Of a stretch of DNA of 64,000 nt, positions 52,409 through 61,996 are shown piece after piece. Under the pieces are notes generated by a model. It was not told the DNA's origin. It did not search any database and saw only the letters and a list, made by a program, of their open reading frames with translations. Position 1 is the first letter of the stretch. Every line of letters starts with the position of its first letter. Position numbers and translations under genes: made by a program. The stretch is from JBGSQR01 sp964509295 (lineage in GTDB: Bacteria > Desulfobacterota > Desulfuromonadia > Geobacterales > Pseudopelobacteraceae). The DNA is taken from assembly GCA_964509295.1 (NCBI GenBank), contig CAZDWS010000004.1, forward strand, positions 124,001 to 188,000. Reading direction: 5' to 3'.

Positions 52409-53692
52409 CTATATAAGCAACTTTACGACAAAATTTATGCAAATAATTTGAAGCACCGTGATAATAAAAATATTCTTAAAATGCTTTGGCGGCACAGTCT
52501 CAAAACTAGAAGATTGAGCACTTTGATCAATCACTCTAGTCAACGCAACCACCAATGCTACCTGCATAAATGGAAGCAATACATAGGCACGGCTAAGAAA
52601 AAACATTGCGGCAAGCATTCCTGTTAAACTTGCATAGGCAGCACTAACTAACCCAATATCATTGCGTGAAAGCTGTATCCCACCATTTTTTAGAATGTTT
52701 TTCCAAAGCCAGTGATAAGGAAAATAGAACAACCCGGAAAAGAAAAAAAGACCAACGAAACCCAACTCAGCCATTACTAATACAAAAGAGTTATGTGCAG
52801 TCAAAAAATGAAAGTCAGTGAACATTCCCTGCCCGACACCAAACAGCGGGCTGTCTTTAAACATCTGGTATGCTTCATACCATGCTTCAATTCGGCCATA
52901 AGCAGATGCTTCGGAAGAGGATATTGTAGACATCCGACTGGGACCAAACAAGAACAGTAGAAGCGCTAAAGCAACTCCAACCATTGCACTAAATAAACTG
53001 CGATGACGAATAACAAAATAGCTGCCTATGGCAACAATGGCAGCTAGAACAGTCCCTCGCGAGTTTGTGTAATAAATTGCAGATATTACTAATGGAAGCG
53101 ACAATACAGGTAAAATGAAACGCCGATTTAACAGCATATCCAATAAAAATGGGACTACTAGTAATAAAGCCAAACCTAAATCATTTGGATCGTTAAAAAC
53201 TCCGTACCAACGAATTCGTGGTAATTGAATAATTTGTCCATCCAATAGCTCTTTGTTTTCAATATGCGGTCCCAATCCTCCATGTGAAAATCCAGTTGAA
53301 TGCTGCAGCCACCCCTCATAAGCCAACAATGTTGTCAGTGTAATCAGCAGTAACAAAAAAAACTTTAGTCGTTTCGGACTGTCTATATAACAAATAATAA
53401 GAAAAAAACCGGTAATCGTCGGCAAAAAAAAGTTCAGCGAATTAATGGCGCCGCCAATATAAAAATGGCTTAAATGCGACAAAACCATTGCCGCAAAATA
53501 TCCGAACATCATTCTCTCTGTATGCCCATTAATCACATTATTAAATCTGCGTGATATGACTCCAAAACCGAGATACAAAATTGATATTACACCGACTACC
53601 ATAAGAATTGGAGAACCTATGATACCAGGAACCCACTCAGCCGGACGTATGTAGTAGAGAATTAGGTAGATAACAAGCAAAATAAACAGCAC
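52409..53692 (-). CDS. O-antigen ligase / Wzy-like membrane protein
   Basis: 427-aa integral membrane protein with about eleven hydrophobic segments. It carries the Wzy_C region: the periplasmic loop WYGVFNDPNDLGLALLL, YYTNSRGTVLAAIVA and FHFLTAHNSFVLVMAELGF. It resembles putative ligases of exosortase systems (TIGR03097-like) as well as Wzy polymerases. It would polymerise or transfer the glycan in the periplasm; the two roles cannot be separated by sequence. The start is GTG at 53692. Confidence 0.82.
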   Translation of the reverse strand: MLFILLVIYLILYYIRPAEWVPGIIGSPILMVVGVISILYLGFGVISRRFNNVINGHTERMMFGYFAAMVLSHLSHFYIGGAINSLNFFLPTITGFFLIICYIDSPKRLKFFLLLLITLTTLLAYEGWLQHSTGFSHGGLGPHIENKELLDGQIIQLPRIRWYGVFNDPNDLGLALLLVVPFLLDMLLNRRFILPVLSLPLVISAIYYTNSRGTVLAAIVAIGSYFVIRHRSLFSAMVGVALALLLFLFGPSRMSTISSSEASAYGRIEAWYEAYQMFKDSPLFGVGQGMFTDFHFLTAHNSFVLVMAELGFVGLFFFSGLFYFPYHWLWKNILKNGGIQLSRNDIGLVSAAYASLTGMLAAMFFLSRAYVLLPFMQVALVVALTRVIDQSAQSSSFETVPPKHFKNIFIITVLQIICINFVVKLLI

Positions 53693-53761
53693 TATATCTC
53701 AAGCTCCTAAAATCAACAGTAGTTGATTTATATGACTATTTAGGAAAGCATTACAGTAAAC

Positions 53762-54718
53762 TTAAGTAGTTTCTATAAAACATTGTATTTTTTTTCTAAA
53801 TTTAAATAGATTTAAACCAGTAAGCACCCAGACACCAAAAACTATATTTTCAATTTTGCTAAAGAAGAATAAAGGGCTACTTGATATTGATTTAAGTACC
53901 AACCTCCTTGCCTCACCCTTATTGCCAAATGAGAAAAACTCTCTTGCAGCAGAAAAATACCTATAACTGTATATTTTTGACTTGATACCCTTTGCAGGAA
54001 ACAAAGGATTATTAAACACCTTATCAAGAACATGAAGCTCATTAATGAGCATCCTTTCGGCATTAGCAGAAGAACTCATTGAACCCTGTATTACTCTAAT
54101 TTTTGACAGAGATAGTTCGACAAAACGAATATCATAATTTATGGCTACCCTCAGCCACATGTCCCAGTCTTCAGCGGAACGAAGTGATTCATCAAACAAA
54201 CCTACATTATTAAAACATTCTCTCCGCACAACAGCACTAGACCCCCCACCCCAGACAGTATTACTAAAGAGCAAGTTAGTTAAAAAAGTTAATTTGTCAT
54301 TGTAGTTGAAAACTAAAATTTCTTTCATTGTTTCACCAGTAATATCGACAACATAACCGCCACAACTCACAATGCCAACCCGATTAGACTCTGAAAAAAA
54401 TTTTACCTGTTTTTCCAACTTGGCTGGCAACCACATGTCATCAGCATCAAGAAGTGCTATGTACTCCCCGGTAGATTCTATTATTCCTCTATTTCTTGCA
54501 GCTGAAAGGCCCCTATTTTCCTGGTAAACATATTTAATTCTATCTGCATATGGTAAGAGGATTTCGCGGGTATTGTCAGTAGAACCATCATCAATAACAA
54601 TTACTTCAATATTTTTATATGATTGTGAAAGGGCACTTTCGACAGCATCTAGGACAAATCGTGCATGATTATAAGTTGGAATTATCACACTAACTTTATC
54701 TGGATTAAATTTACTCAT
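53762..54718 (-). CDS. Family 2 glycosyltransferase
   Basis: Inverting GT-A glycosyltransferase of 318 residues: VSVIIPTYNHARFVLDAVES, VIVIDDGSTDNTRE, ENRGLSAARNRGI, the DXD-type LLDADDMW and the catalytic-base region ESLRSAEDWDMWLRV. The open frame extends 150 nt further upstream, but that part overlaps the acyltransferase gene; the ATG at 54718, 13 nt after that gene's stop, is the real start. Acceptor sugar unknown. Confidence 0.86.
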   Translation of the reverse strand: MSKFNPDKVSVIIPTYNHARFVLDAVESALSQSYKNIEVIVIDDGSTDNTREILLPYADRIKYVYQENRGLSAARNRGIIESTGEYIALLDADDMWLPAKLEKQVKFFSESNRVGIVSCGGYVVDITGETMKEILVFNYNDKLTFLTNLLFSNTVWGGGSSAVVRRECFNNVGLFDESLRSAEDWDMWLRVAINYDIRFVELSLSKIRVIQGSMSSSANAERMLINELHVLDKVFNNPLFPAKGIKSKIYSYRYFSAAREFFSFGNKGEARRLVLKSISSSPLFFFSKIENIVFGVWVLTGLNLFKFRKKIQCFIETT

Positions 54719-54731
54719 AACAGATTCACAC

Positions 54732-55310
54732 TCACCGCTTCCTGATAATTCGCGCTGGTACACCAACAGCAACAACATTACATGGTATATCTCTTGTAAC
54801 AACTGCATTTGATCCAATAATGGAGTTGTCACCAATACTAATTCCCTTAAGAATAGTTGTCTTTGCACCTATCCATACATTATTTCCTATATGTACCGAT
54901 GCGTCTGAAAATCCTTGAAGATTTATCGGCACAGTTGTGTCACTAAAATTATGATCATGATCTCGAATTGATACATACTCTGCAATAAGGCAGTCATTAC
55001 CAATTTCAACACTTTTTCTGCAGCATATCATCACACCTCTTCCAATAAATGTACTTTCTCCAATTCGTAATGTACCTTCAACTTTTATCTCTCCATAGGC
55101 ACTTAATAGAACACTTCTGCAAATATGAATAAATGAGCCTTTAGCTAAATTAAAATTAAAGCAAGGGTGTATTGATATACCATCTTCAAAAATTAGATTC
55201 GCCCCAGATGAGACAAGGCTGCGTTTCAAAATAATAAACCTTATTTTGTTTGAGTAAATCCGAATATATTTTATTAATCTATCTATAAATTTGAGATGTT
55301 TTATAATCAT
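54732..55310 (-). CDS. Left-handed beta-helix acyltransferase (WcaF/maltose-acetyltransferase-like)
   Basis: 192-aa hexapeptide-repeat protein. Repeats appear from about residue 80 (LRIGESTFIGRGVMIC, VEIGNDCLIAEYVSI), the catalytic His is in RDHDHNFSD, and the C-terminal coils are VHIGNNVWIGAKTTILKG, ISIGDNSIIGSNAVVT, VGVPARII. It probably O-acetylates a sugar of the polymer, using acetyl-CoA. It overlaps the upstream glycosyltransferase by ATGA. Confidence 0.85.
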   Translation of the reverse strand: MIIKHLKFIDRLIKYIRIYSNKIRFIILKRSLVSSGANLIFEDGISIHPCFNFNLAKGSFIHICRSVLLSAYGEIKVEGTLRIGESTFIGRGVMICCRKSVEIGNDCLIAEYVSIRDHDHNFSDTTVPINLQGFSDASVHIGNNVWIGAKTTILKGISIGDNSIIGSNAVVTRDIPCNVVAVGVPARIIRKR

Positions 55311-56509
55311 ATAGTCTTTTCATTTCTATTTATAACAACCCGATACAGTGCCGCTGAATTCTGCGACATAACATCAGAATTAAAAGTTTCATTTACGCTT
55401 TTCTCGCCTTCTCTACCAAGCGTTTTTCTAAGTTCTGAGGAACCTAAAAGATTCATTATTTTATCTGCAAGTGATAATGGATTCATATCCTTCAAAACAA
55501 TGCCAGTCACACCGTCCCTTATAACTTCTGGAATCCCTCCACCGCAACCTCCAATAACTGGTAGTCCATATGCCATTGCCTCTATATAAACCAATCCAAA
55601 GGACTCATAAATAGATGGGACTACAAATATATCAGCTTCACTATAATATCGATCAAGTTCACTATTTTCAACATAACCCATAAATTTTACATTCTCTGCA
55701 TACTGAGCATAATTAACTTCAAAATACTCCTTATGATACATTCCATTCGGCGCATGAGGACGATCTTTTCCAATAAGAATAAACTCGGTAAAAGGATACT
55801 TTTCAATTACATGAGGGATGGCATCTAAGAGTAAAAGTGCACCCTTTCGTTTTTCCAATCGACTCACATAAAGAACTCTATTTTTTTTCACCTCATTACT
55901 TTCATAATTCTTTATATTTGTATTATATGCGTTTACTACAGGTATACCTAACGGCAGTATCTTGGTGCGTTCCTCTTCAATATTATAGATTTGTGACATA
56001 AAACGCCTATGGCATTCAGTAGATGCAGTCAAAGTATCACTTAATAAACATGATTGTTTTTCAATCCAGCAAGTAAATTTATCTCCAATAGTTAGAGAGG
56101 TATGTTCATTATCTATTGTTAAAGTTTCTAAGTAAGGTGTATGCATCCTTACAACAACAGGTTTTCTAATTTTCTTTCTAATATACCAATAACCAACACC
56201 CTCCCAATTTGGAAATTCAATTATATCTAACCTATATTTACGATCAAGTTCGGCTATCTTTTTAGCAACATAAATGCTCCAAGCAAGTCCTGGTACATAT
56301 TTTTCTATTTTAGGGTAATATCTCTTTCTAGCTCTAACGATTAATAAGCCATTTAGTAGCTCATAACTATCTTTTCCGGATGTAGACGGCGCAATTATAA
56401 AGACAGAATGACCCTTTTTAACAAGTCCGTCGGCTAAATTTGCGATATAAGTACCGATACCACCACCCTCATCGGGTGGATGCCCTGTTGAAATTAGACA
56501 TATATTCAT
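55307..56509 (-). CDS. Family 4 glycosyltransferase
   Basis: 400-aa GT-B glycosyltransferase: ISTGHPPDEGGGIGTYIANL, DIIEFPNWEGVGYW, LPLGIPVVN, VLYVSRLEKRKGALLLLDAI, FMGYVENSELDRYYSEADIF and the donor motif SIYESFGLVYIEAMAYGLP (ESFGx3E). Coupled by ATGA to the acyltransferase. The gene and its neighbours (about 53700-58000) are markedly AT-rich compared with the core operon. Confidence 0.87.
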   Translation of the reverse strand: MNICLISTGHPPDEGGGIGTYIANLADGLVKKGHSVFIIAPSTSGKDSYELLNGLLIVRARKRYYPKIEKYVPGLAWSIYVAKKIAELDRKYRLDIIEFPNWEGVGYWYIRKKIRKPVVVRMHTPYLETLTIDNEHTSLTIGDKFTCWIEKQSCLLSDTLTASTECHRRFMSQIYNIEEERTKILPLGIPVVNAYNTNIKNYESNEVKKNRVLYVSRLEKRKGALLLLDAIPHVIEKYPFTEFILIGKDRPHAPNGMYHKEYFEVNYAQYAENVKFMGYVENSELDRYYSEADIFVVPSIYESFGLVYIEAMAYGLPVIGGCGGGIPEVIRDGVTGIVLKDMNPLSLADKIMNLLGSSELRKTLGREGEKSVNETFNSDVMSQNSAALYRVVINRNEKTI

Positions 56510-56525
56510 GAATTAATAATCCCCT

Positions 56526-57968
56526 TCAAAATTCTTCTCTTCGCCTAACCGTGTTTTTAATACTATATATGTCATTTAAACTTATAACTTTCGAAATAAA
56601 AGCTGCTATAGAATAAACCATTATTCCGGAAACAATCGTAACAAGTATATTTTTATCTCTTAGTAAATAAACAGTAATTCCCATAACTAAATTTATCAAA
56701 ATAAGCTTAAGTACAATTATTGGCTCAATTACCCTATCAACAACCAAGTATTTTTTGATATAAAACATAAAAACAAAGAAAGAAAATAACCCTGATATTA
56801 ACATCGCAAGTGCTAAGCCATTTTCCTTTAATAATGGAATGAAAATTAACGCCAAAACAATAAATATTGAAGATGATAATAGAGAAGATTTAGCACCTTT
56901 TTTTTCTTGATGTATTGCACCTAGAGTCCATCCTGACAGTGAAATTAAAAAAGTAACAAAAAGCCACCAAATTAGAATTTGGAGTACTAACACAGAAGAT
57001 AAATATTCAGCCCCAAAGATAAAATATATAATTGGTTTAGCAAGAATTGTAGTTCCGACTGATATTGGAAGTCCCAGTAAAATAAGATATAAATAAAACT
57101 GTTTAAACAGAAGTGAAGTCTCTTCAGTCGATTTTTGAAATAAAATTATCATCGCGGGATAAACAGCAGTGCAGATACCATCAGGGATTATGATAAGCTT
57201 CTCTACTAGATTATTTGCAGCACCAAAAACCCCCACAGGAATATCCCCCCCAATTTTAGAGAGAAAAACAATTCCGATTTTTAAGCTCGCAAGAGCCACC
57301 AATCCTGGCAAAAAAAATGGTGCGCCCTTTTTAAAGTTTTCAAAACAAAATTTAACATCTATCAGTAAATTTGATATAATTATGCGCTTATATGCATAAG
57401 CTAATGAGGTTAACAATCCAAAAAAACTACCGAAGCAATACACCCACATTACTTCAATAAGTCCGTAACCAAAAAACAATACAGCAACTGATAAAATTGT
57501 AATCAATAGGCCAGGAATAAATTGAATATATGCAACATACTTCATCTGTTCATGAGCTTGAAATATATCTATAAACATAGTAGTAATTGATTGGAATATG
57601 AGTGACAGCGACATAATATAAACTGCGTTTTTAGTTAAAGTTGAATAATTCATAATATTAACTAATACAACTATTAAAATAATCGATATTACTGACAGTA
57701 TAATCCGTAAAACCAACATTTTTCCTAAAAAATCAGTGTCGATTTTTTGGGATTTAGCCATTTCACGTACTGTAATTGCACGTAAACCTAAGTTCGATAA
57801 TGGTGCAAATATTGCGATAACTGAAAAAACAAACACAAATTTACCATAATCGTCTTTTCCAAGCATTCGCGCAATATACCCCATTGCAAATATTGATATT
57901 GCATTTAATATTAGTGGTTGGAGTGTAAGCCAGATAGAATTTTTAATTACATTTCTTGCATGGCTCAT
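56526..57968 (-). CDS. wzx: Polysaccharide flippase (Wzx/MATE-like)
   Basis: 480-aa integral membrane protein with about fourteen hydrophobic segments. The start NVIKNSIWLTLQPLILNAIS and the RMLGKDDYGKFVFVFS motif are typical of the polysaccharide biosynthesis/flippase family, which moves lipid-linked repeat units across the inner membrane. With a Wzy/ligase-like gene nearby it suggests a Wzx/Wzy-type pathway. It overlaps the deacetylase-like gene by ATGA. Strongly AT-rich. Confidence 0.88.
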   Translation of the reverse strand: MSHARNVIKNSIWLTLQPLILNAISIFAMGYIARMLGKDDYGKFVFVFSVIAIFAPLSNLGLRAITVREMAKSQKIDTDFLGKMLVLRIILSVISIILIVVLVNIMNYSTLTKNAVYIMSLSLIFQSITTMFIDIFQAHEQMKYVAYIQFIPGLLITILSVAVLFFGYGLIEVMWVYCFGSFFGLLTSLAYAYKRIIISNLLIDVKFCFENFKKGAPFFLPGLVALASLKIGIVFLSKIGGDIPVGVFGAANNLVEKLIIIPDGICTAVYPAMIILFQKSTEETSLLFKQFYLYLILLGLPISVGTTILAKPIIYFIFGAEYLSSVLVLQILIWWLFVTFLISLSGWTLGAIHQEKKGAKSSLLSSSIFIVLALIFIPLLKENGLALAMLISGLFSFFVFMFYIKKYLVVDRVIEPIIVLKLILINLVMGITVYLLRDKNILVTIVSGIMVYSIAAFISKVISLNDIYSIKNTVRRREEF

Positions 57969-59038
57969 AGCTTGATCATTTTACTTTTATTTCGATAATT
58001 CTGTATCTGAGTTGTGTTTAAAATTTGGTGCACTAGTTCCCTAGCACTAACAAAACTAACATGAGCACCAATCTCTTGCACAGAGCTCAGCATCTGCTCC
58101 ATCCCTCCATATTTAAACAACATATTCATCACATCATCCTGCGCCCCATGAGTATAAATTTTAACAAAAACATGCTCCGGTGCACCTTGAACACTGATCC
58201 CCGCATCAATCCACAATTTGATTCTGTCCTTTGTCGGTGGATTACTCCCATAGAGTCCACTATTTTCAATTCGCGGCAGAACACCGAACTTTCTATTGTT
58301 CCAATTTAGGCTTAATGGTCCTTGAACCATCAATAATCCGTCCTGCTTTTTCCCTGTTTGAGCATCTATACCCCAATCGTGGGATTTTGATATTCCAGGT
58401 TTATCAACTGCGTAGTAAATACCATTCACCTTTCTGGTCTGGGTATTGCTAGGTGCAGACGGCATAGTAAAATCTGCATAACATCCAGTCTCGAGAAGAA
58501 TTTTTATCTCATCTTTCACACCACACCATCGTCCATCCGGTCGTGAATCACATAAAGCCCAGTTGCCATGAATAAAACCGTAGACAATCTCACCGGTTCG
58601 TTCGTCAATCGATAACAGACCATGCTTTTCATGCAGCCTTTTTTTATAATCTAACAAGGTTCTCCGAAGATTTTCTGAGGTATCATTATCATGGTGCAGA
58701 TGTATCTCCACCTCTCCGTAGCCAGCGTGGCAAAGCTCCGCCAGTGCATTCAAATCGTCTTCCTGGTACTCCTCCTCTGGATAAAAGAAAGAATATTTCA
58801 ACACGTTACCATCTGAATCACGATACTTATCTGCTATCTTCGGATATTCATCCAGCCAGCGTTGAATACGTTTACGTGCAGTTGTCTTATTCGCACCTTC
58901 ACAGTATGGTTCAAAGTGGTCACAAACGCAGAAGTAAACGTTTTTCGGCTTTACCCGCTCTCCCCGCATTGTTCGTGACAACTCACGCCCCAAATAGTAT
59001 GGAAGCCAATTAAGTGTAGATCTAATTTTGCTGAACAT
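57965..59038 (-). CDS. Polysaccharide deacetylase-like protein
   Basis: Protein of about 357 residues related to NodB-fold polysaccharide deacetylases of exosortase and exopolysaccharide loci. It shows VYFCVCDHFEPY (first metal Asp/His), EVEIHLHHDNDTSE (HxxH-like pair), YGFIHGNWALCDSRPDGRWC and ADFTMPSAPS. No signal peptide is evident after the start at 59038 (AAGGA upstream), so it may act in the cytoplasm on precursors. Substrate unknown. ATG follows the GT2 stop by one base. Confidence 0.75.
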   Translation of the reverse strand: MFSKIRSTLNWLPYYLGRELSRTMRGERVKPKNVYFCVCDHFEPYCEGANKTTARKRIQRWLDEYPKIADKYRDSDGNVLKYSFFYPEEEYQEDDLNALAELCHAGYGEVEIHLHHDNDTSENLRRTLLDYKKRLHEKHGLLSIDERTGEIVYGFIHGNWALCDSRPDGRWCGVKDEIKILLETGCYADFTMPSAPSNTQTRKVNGIYYAVDKPGISKSHDWGIDAQTGKKQDGLLMVQGPLSLNWNNRKFGVLPRIENSGLYGSNPPTKDRIKLWIDAGISVQGAPEHVFVKIYTHGAQDDVMNMLFKYGGMEQMLSSVQEIGAHVSFVSARELVHQILNTTQIQNYRNKSKMIKL

Positions 59039-59039
59039 T

Positions 59040-59873
59040 CTAGGTATCCTTAACAATCTTGGGGCGTATAAACCAACCACCATGTTTACGATAATAATAG
59101 AGAAGACCCCAAAAGTGACTTAGGGATGTTTTTGAAAATGGCTTACGGTGGGTTATTTGTTGGGTATGATGCAATACTGTAAACAGTGGAAAATACAGGT
59201 TGGTATATCCAGATTTACAGACCCGCAGACAATAGTCAATATCTTCAGGTGCATAAAATATTTTTTCATCCAGACAACCAACCGATTCCAGTAAATCTCT
59301 GCGAAAAAACCAGCAGGCAGAGATGGCAGTGTCTACAGCCTGGGATTTCTCAAACGGGAATTGATCATAAAAGTCGTAATTAACTGTTTCCAAGCCAAAT
59401 AAAATTCTCGGTATTTTAGCTAATTTATCCAGCATAGTCGGAAAACGTTTAACAGAATTTTGCACACTCCCGCCGGGTAGTAACAACCTGGGGGCAATAA
59501 GACCAATTGTTCTGTCACTCAACAGTGTATTGATTACCGTTTTGATACTTCCTGTTCCCAGTTCTGTATCAGAATCAAGTATACATATGTATTCTCCACG
59601 AGCCATTTTAAGCCCCCGATTTCGAGAATATGTTGTCCCCATGTTTTGTTTCAGCGCGATAAGTATAAATTTATTTTCTTTTTCTTTTTGGAACCTTTCA
59701 ACAACCTGGACCGAGCCATCTCGAGACCCGTTGTCAATAACAATTACTTCAAAAGAAATATCTTCATCACTACATTTTTTTATTATTGACGAGAAGCAGT
59801 CCACCAGAAAACGCTCTGAATTCCAGGTCAGGATAACAAATGAGATACAAAATTCTGGTGTTTTGTTCTTCAA
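59040..59873 (-). CDS. Family 2 glycosyltransferase (rhamnosyltransferase-like)
   Basis: 277-aa GT-A enzyme: ISFVILTWNSERFLVDCFSS, VIVIDNGSRDGSVQVVERF, NMGTTYSRNRGLKMARGEYI, the DXD in ILDSDTELG, and ISACWFFRRDLLESVGCLDE with FYAPEDIDYCLRV, the pattern of WbbL/rhamnosyltransferase-like enzymes. The start is TTG at 59873, with AGGAG 11 nt upstream, so translation is probably weak. Confidence 0.85.
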   Translation of the reverse strand: MKNKTPEFCISFVILTWNSERFLVDCFSSIIKKCSDEDISFEVIVIDNGSRDGSVQVVERFQKEKENKFILIALKQNMGTTYSRNRGLKMARGEYICILDSDTELGTGSIKTVINTLLSDRTIGLIAPRLLLPGGSVQNSVKRFPTMLDKLAKIPRILFGLETVNYDFYDQFPFEKSQAVDTAISACWFFRRDLLESVGCLDEKIFYAPEDIDYCLRVCKSGYTNLYFPLFTVLHHTQQITHRKPFSKTSLSHFWGLLYYYRKHGGWFIRPKIVKDT

Positions 59874-59958
59874 GTAGGCAAATTCTCCTGATTTATAAAA
59901 TATTTAAAAACAAACTAGTATAGTAATGGAGTAAATATAAACATACCGTTAGACGTCT

Positions 59959-60513
59959 TTAGAGAATACTGCTGTTGTCATAATCTCTTTGTAATACTCT
60001 GGCCGGATTTCCCAACACAAGACAATTAGCTTCGACATTCTGAGTCACAACAGCTCCTGCACCTATCGTGGCTCTATCTCCTATACTAATAGGTCCCTGC
60101 AGACATACGTGTGTTCCAATCCAGACGAAGTTGCCAACCACAGGACCAGAATGTTTTCCCTCATATGGCAACAAACTAACTTCTTGTTGAATTGAACAAT
60201 TTGCTCCAACATAACAATCTTTAATCCTGATTCCACCAAAATGGCCGATGTAAAAACCGGGACCAATATCTGCCGATAGTTCAAGAATTATGTCACAAGC
60301 AATGCGCATATATGTAACAAGCAATAAATAGACTGGTGACAACAATAAAAATAGAGGCCAGCGCAAAGGCGACATACCAATACTTTGCAACCAGCGGCCA
60401 AGTCGATAGATTATCGTTGTTTTCAACCCGGGAGATTCCCAAATTATTCGCAGTGGATTGCGTTCATCATGACGCTGATAACGAACGATATCTGCTCTAA
60501 TTTTTTTAAACAT
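59959..60513 (-). CDS. Serine-acetyltransferase-like hexapeptide acyltransferase
   Basis: 184-aa CysE-like protein. A helical N-terminus (FKKIRADIVRYQRHDERNPL) with a hydrophobic stretch is followed by a left-handed beta-helix (IGPGFYIGHFGGIRIKDCYV, IGDRATIGAGAVVT, VLGNPARVL). Close relatives in polysaccharide loci O-acetylate sugars rather than make O-acetylserine. ATG 60513 is preferred (GGGA upstream); the TTG at 60519 is the alternative. Confidence 0.83.
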   Translation of the reverse strand: MFKKIRADIVRYQRHDERNPLRIIWESPGLKTTIIYRLGRWLQSIGMSPLRWPLFLLLSPVYLLLVTYMRIACDIILELSADIGPGFYIGHFGGIRIKDCYVGANCSIQQEVSLLPYEGKHSGPVVGNFVWIGTHVCLQGPISIGDRATIGAGAVVTQNVEANCLVLGNPARVLQRDYDNSSIL

Positions 60514-60535
60514 AACCAAATCCCGACTATTTTAA

Positions 60536-61144
60536 TTAATCAATAGGACCAGTGTTGTTGGCAATATTTCTTAGAAAGTCTGTATTGTCGAAATCACGTT
60601 TCACAACGCGCGCCGGATTCCCCTGAACGACCACACCAGGTGGCAAACTCTTGGTCAACACTGTGTCAGGTAAAACTGTCACTCCGTCACCAATTTTTAT
60701 ATCTCCATTTATGACACATCCTGGACCGATCCAAACCCTGTTGCCTATCTCAGGAATCCCCTTATTATATAGATTCATACCGATGGTGACCCGCTCATGA
60801 ATAATTGTTCCTGTACCGATTTTTCGAGCCCCGATAATGATGTGTCCACGATCAGACAAATAAACTCCAGGTTCAAGCAATGAACTTGAATTTATGTGAC
60901 ACTTGGAAATCAGTCGAGACAGGTAATTAAGCATATGCACCAGCAGCATAAACAAAATGCGAACAACTCCTTTGGAAGTTTTGTTTTGATAGCAATAAGA
61001 TACTCTGTGCGCGACAAGCACCCAAAGACCATAAGAAAACAGAAAAACATTTATCCATGATAAGAAATTAGGCCGCAAATCTGGGTACTTCAACTTGTGG
61101 TAAAAGCGAATATCCTGACTCAGGTCATGGAAAAACTTACTCAT
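60536..61144 (-). CDS. Serine-acetyltransferase-like hexapeptide acyltransferase
   Basis: 202-aa relative of the preceding protein with the same layout: N-terminal FFHDLSQDIRFYHKLKYPDL, then a hydrophobic region, then beta-helix coils (IIIGARKIGTGTIIHERVTI, IGNRVWIGPGCVINGDIKIG, VLPDTVLT, VQGNPARVVKRDFDN). The shared C-terminus (GNPARVxxRDxDN) indicates duplication and divergence of the two tandem genes. Probably acetylates a different position or sugar. Confidence 0.83.
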   Translation of the reverse strand: MSKFFHDLSQDIRFYHKLKYPDLRPNFLSWINVFLFSYGLWVLVAHRVSYCYQNKTSKGVVRILFMLLVHMLNYLSRLISKCHINSSSLLEPGVYLSDRGHIIIGARKIGTGTIIHERVTIGMNLYNKGIPEIGNRVWIGPGCVINGDIKIGDGVTVLPDTVLTKSLPPGVVVQGNPARVVKRDFDNTDFLRNIANNTGPID

Positions 61145-61146
61145 AT

Positions 61147-61971
61147 TTATTTTAGATTAGAAACTGTAGCAATAAACTTCAGCATTTTTGCTGCCACAAA
61201 CTGTTCACCTTTGGCATTAAGGTGCCCTCCATCATTTGTCATCGACTGATTTAAAACTTCAAGTGGCTTTCCCAAATATTGATAGCTACCGGCCTCTTCA
61301 TTTTCAAACTTTGCCAAATCAAATATTTTGCCCTGCTTTCCGAACTTATTGCGCAATATTGAATTAAACTCCTGTCTTTTATAATTATCAGCATAACCAC
61401 CGGCCTCTCGACCAAGCATCTTTTTCATCCAGGCTTTTGGTCCTGTCTGCACTGTTCTTAGCGGTAAAGTTACTGCTACAAATTGAGTCTGAGGAAACTG
61501 TTGACTTAGTGTTTCTATATTTGAAATATAGTTTTCTGCGAGTTGTTTAGCATCGCTGTTTTTATTAATGTCTATATAACAGAGCTTCATAAGTGCTAAG
61601 TCGGCTCCACTTGCAGCACCTTTTCTAACAGCATCTGCAAAGTCCTTTATTTTAGACTGCGGGTCTTCATTAGTACCAATATTAAAGTGATTTATGCCAA
61701 ACTCAGTCGGAGCGTTTCGCGATTCTGCTATTTTCAGCTTAACTCCGTCTTGTTCAGCCAAAGTTTTTACTCCGGAAAGAATATTATTACCGACTGACCT
61801 ATGGCCAAATATAATCCGTTTCTGTGATATGATCTTCCACTCTTCAGCAGTGACTTTATCGGTTACAGGCATTTTTCCTTCTCCCTTCTTTAAATCACTG
61901 CAAGATGTTAAAATTACAACAAATAAAAATAAAAACAATACTGTGAATATGTTCAAAATGCGGGTTGCCAT
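61147..61971 (-). CDS. SGNH-hydrolase-like lipoprotein
   Basis: 274-aa exported lipoprotein (hydrophobic start, lipobox VILTSC). The fold pattern suggests SGNH/GDSL hydrolase: IIFGHRSVGNNIL in place of the usual GDS block, DLALMKLCYID, TQFVAVTLPL, and the C-terminal DGGHLNAKGE carrying the Asp-x-x-His pair. It may remove or transfer O-acetyl groups on the exported polymer. Good SD (AGGAG, 6 nt). Confidence 0.7.
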   Translation of the reverse strand: MATRILNIFTVLFLFLFVVILTSCSDLKKGEGKMPVTDKVTAEEWKIISQKRIIFGHRSVGNNILSGVKTLAEQDGVKLKIAESRNAPTEFGINHFNIGTNEDPQSKIKDFADAVRKGAASGADLALMKLCYIDINKNSDAKQLAENYISNIETLSQQFPQTQFVAVTLPLRTVQTGPKAWMKKMLGREAGGYADNYKRQEFNSILRNKFGKQGKIFDLAKFENEEAGSYQYLGKPLEVLNQSMTNDGGHLNAKGEQFVAAKMLKFIATVSNLK

Positions 61972-61996
61972 ATCCAGCTCCTTGTCAGTAATTTTA

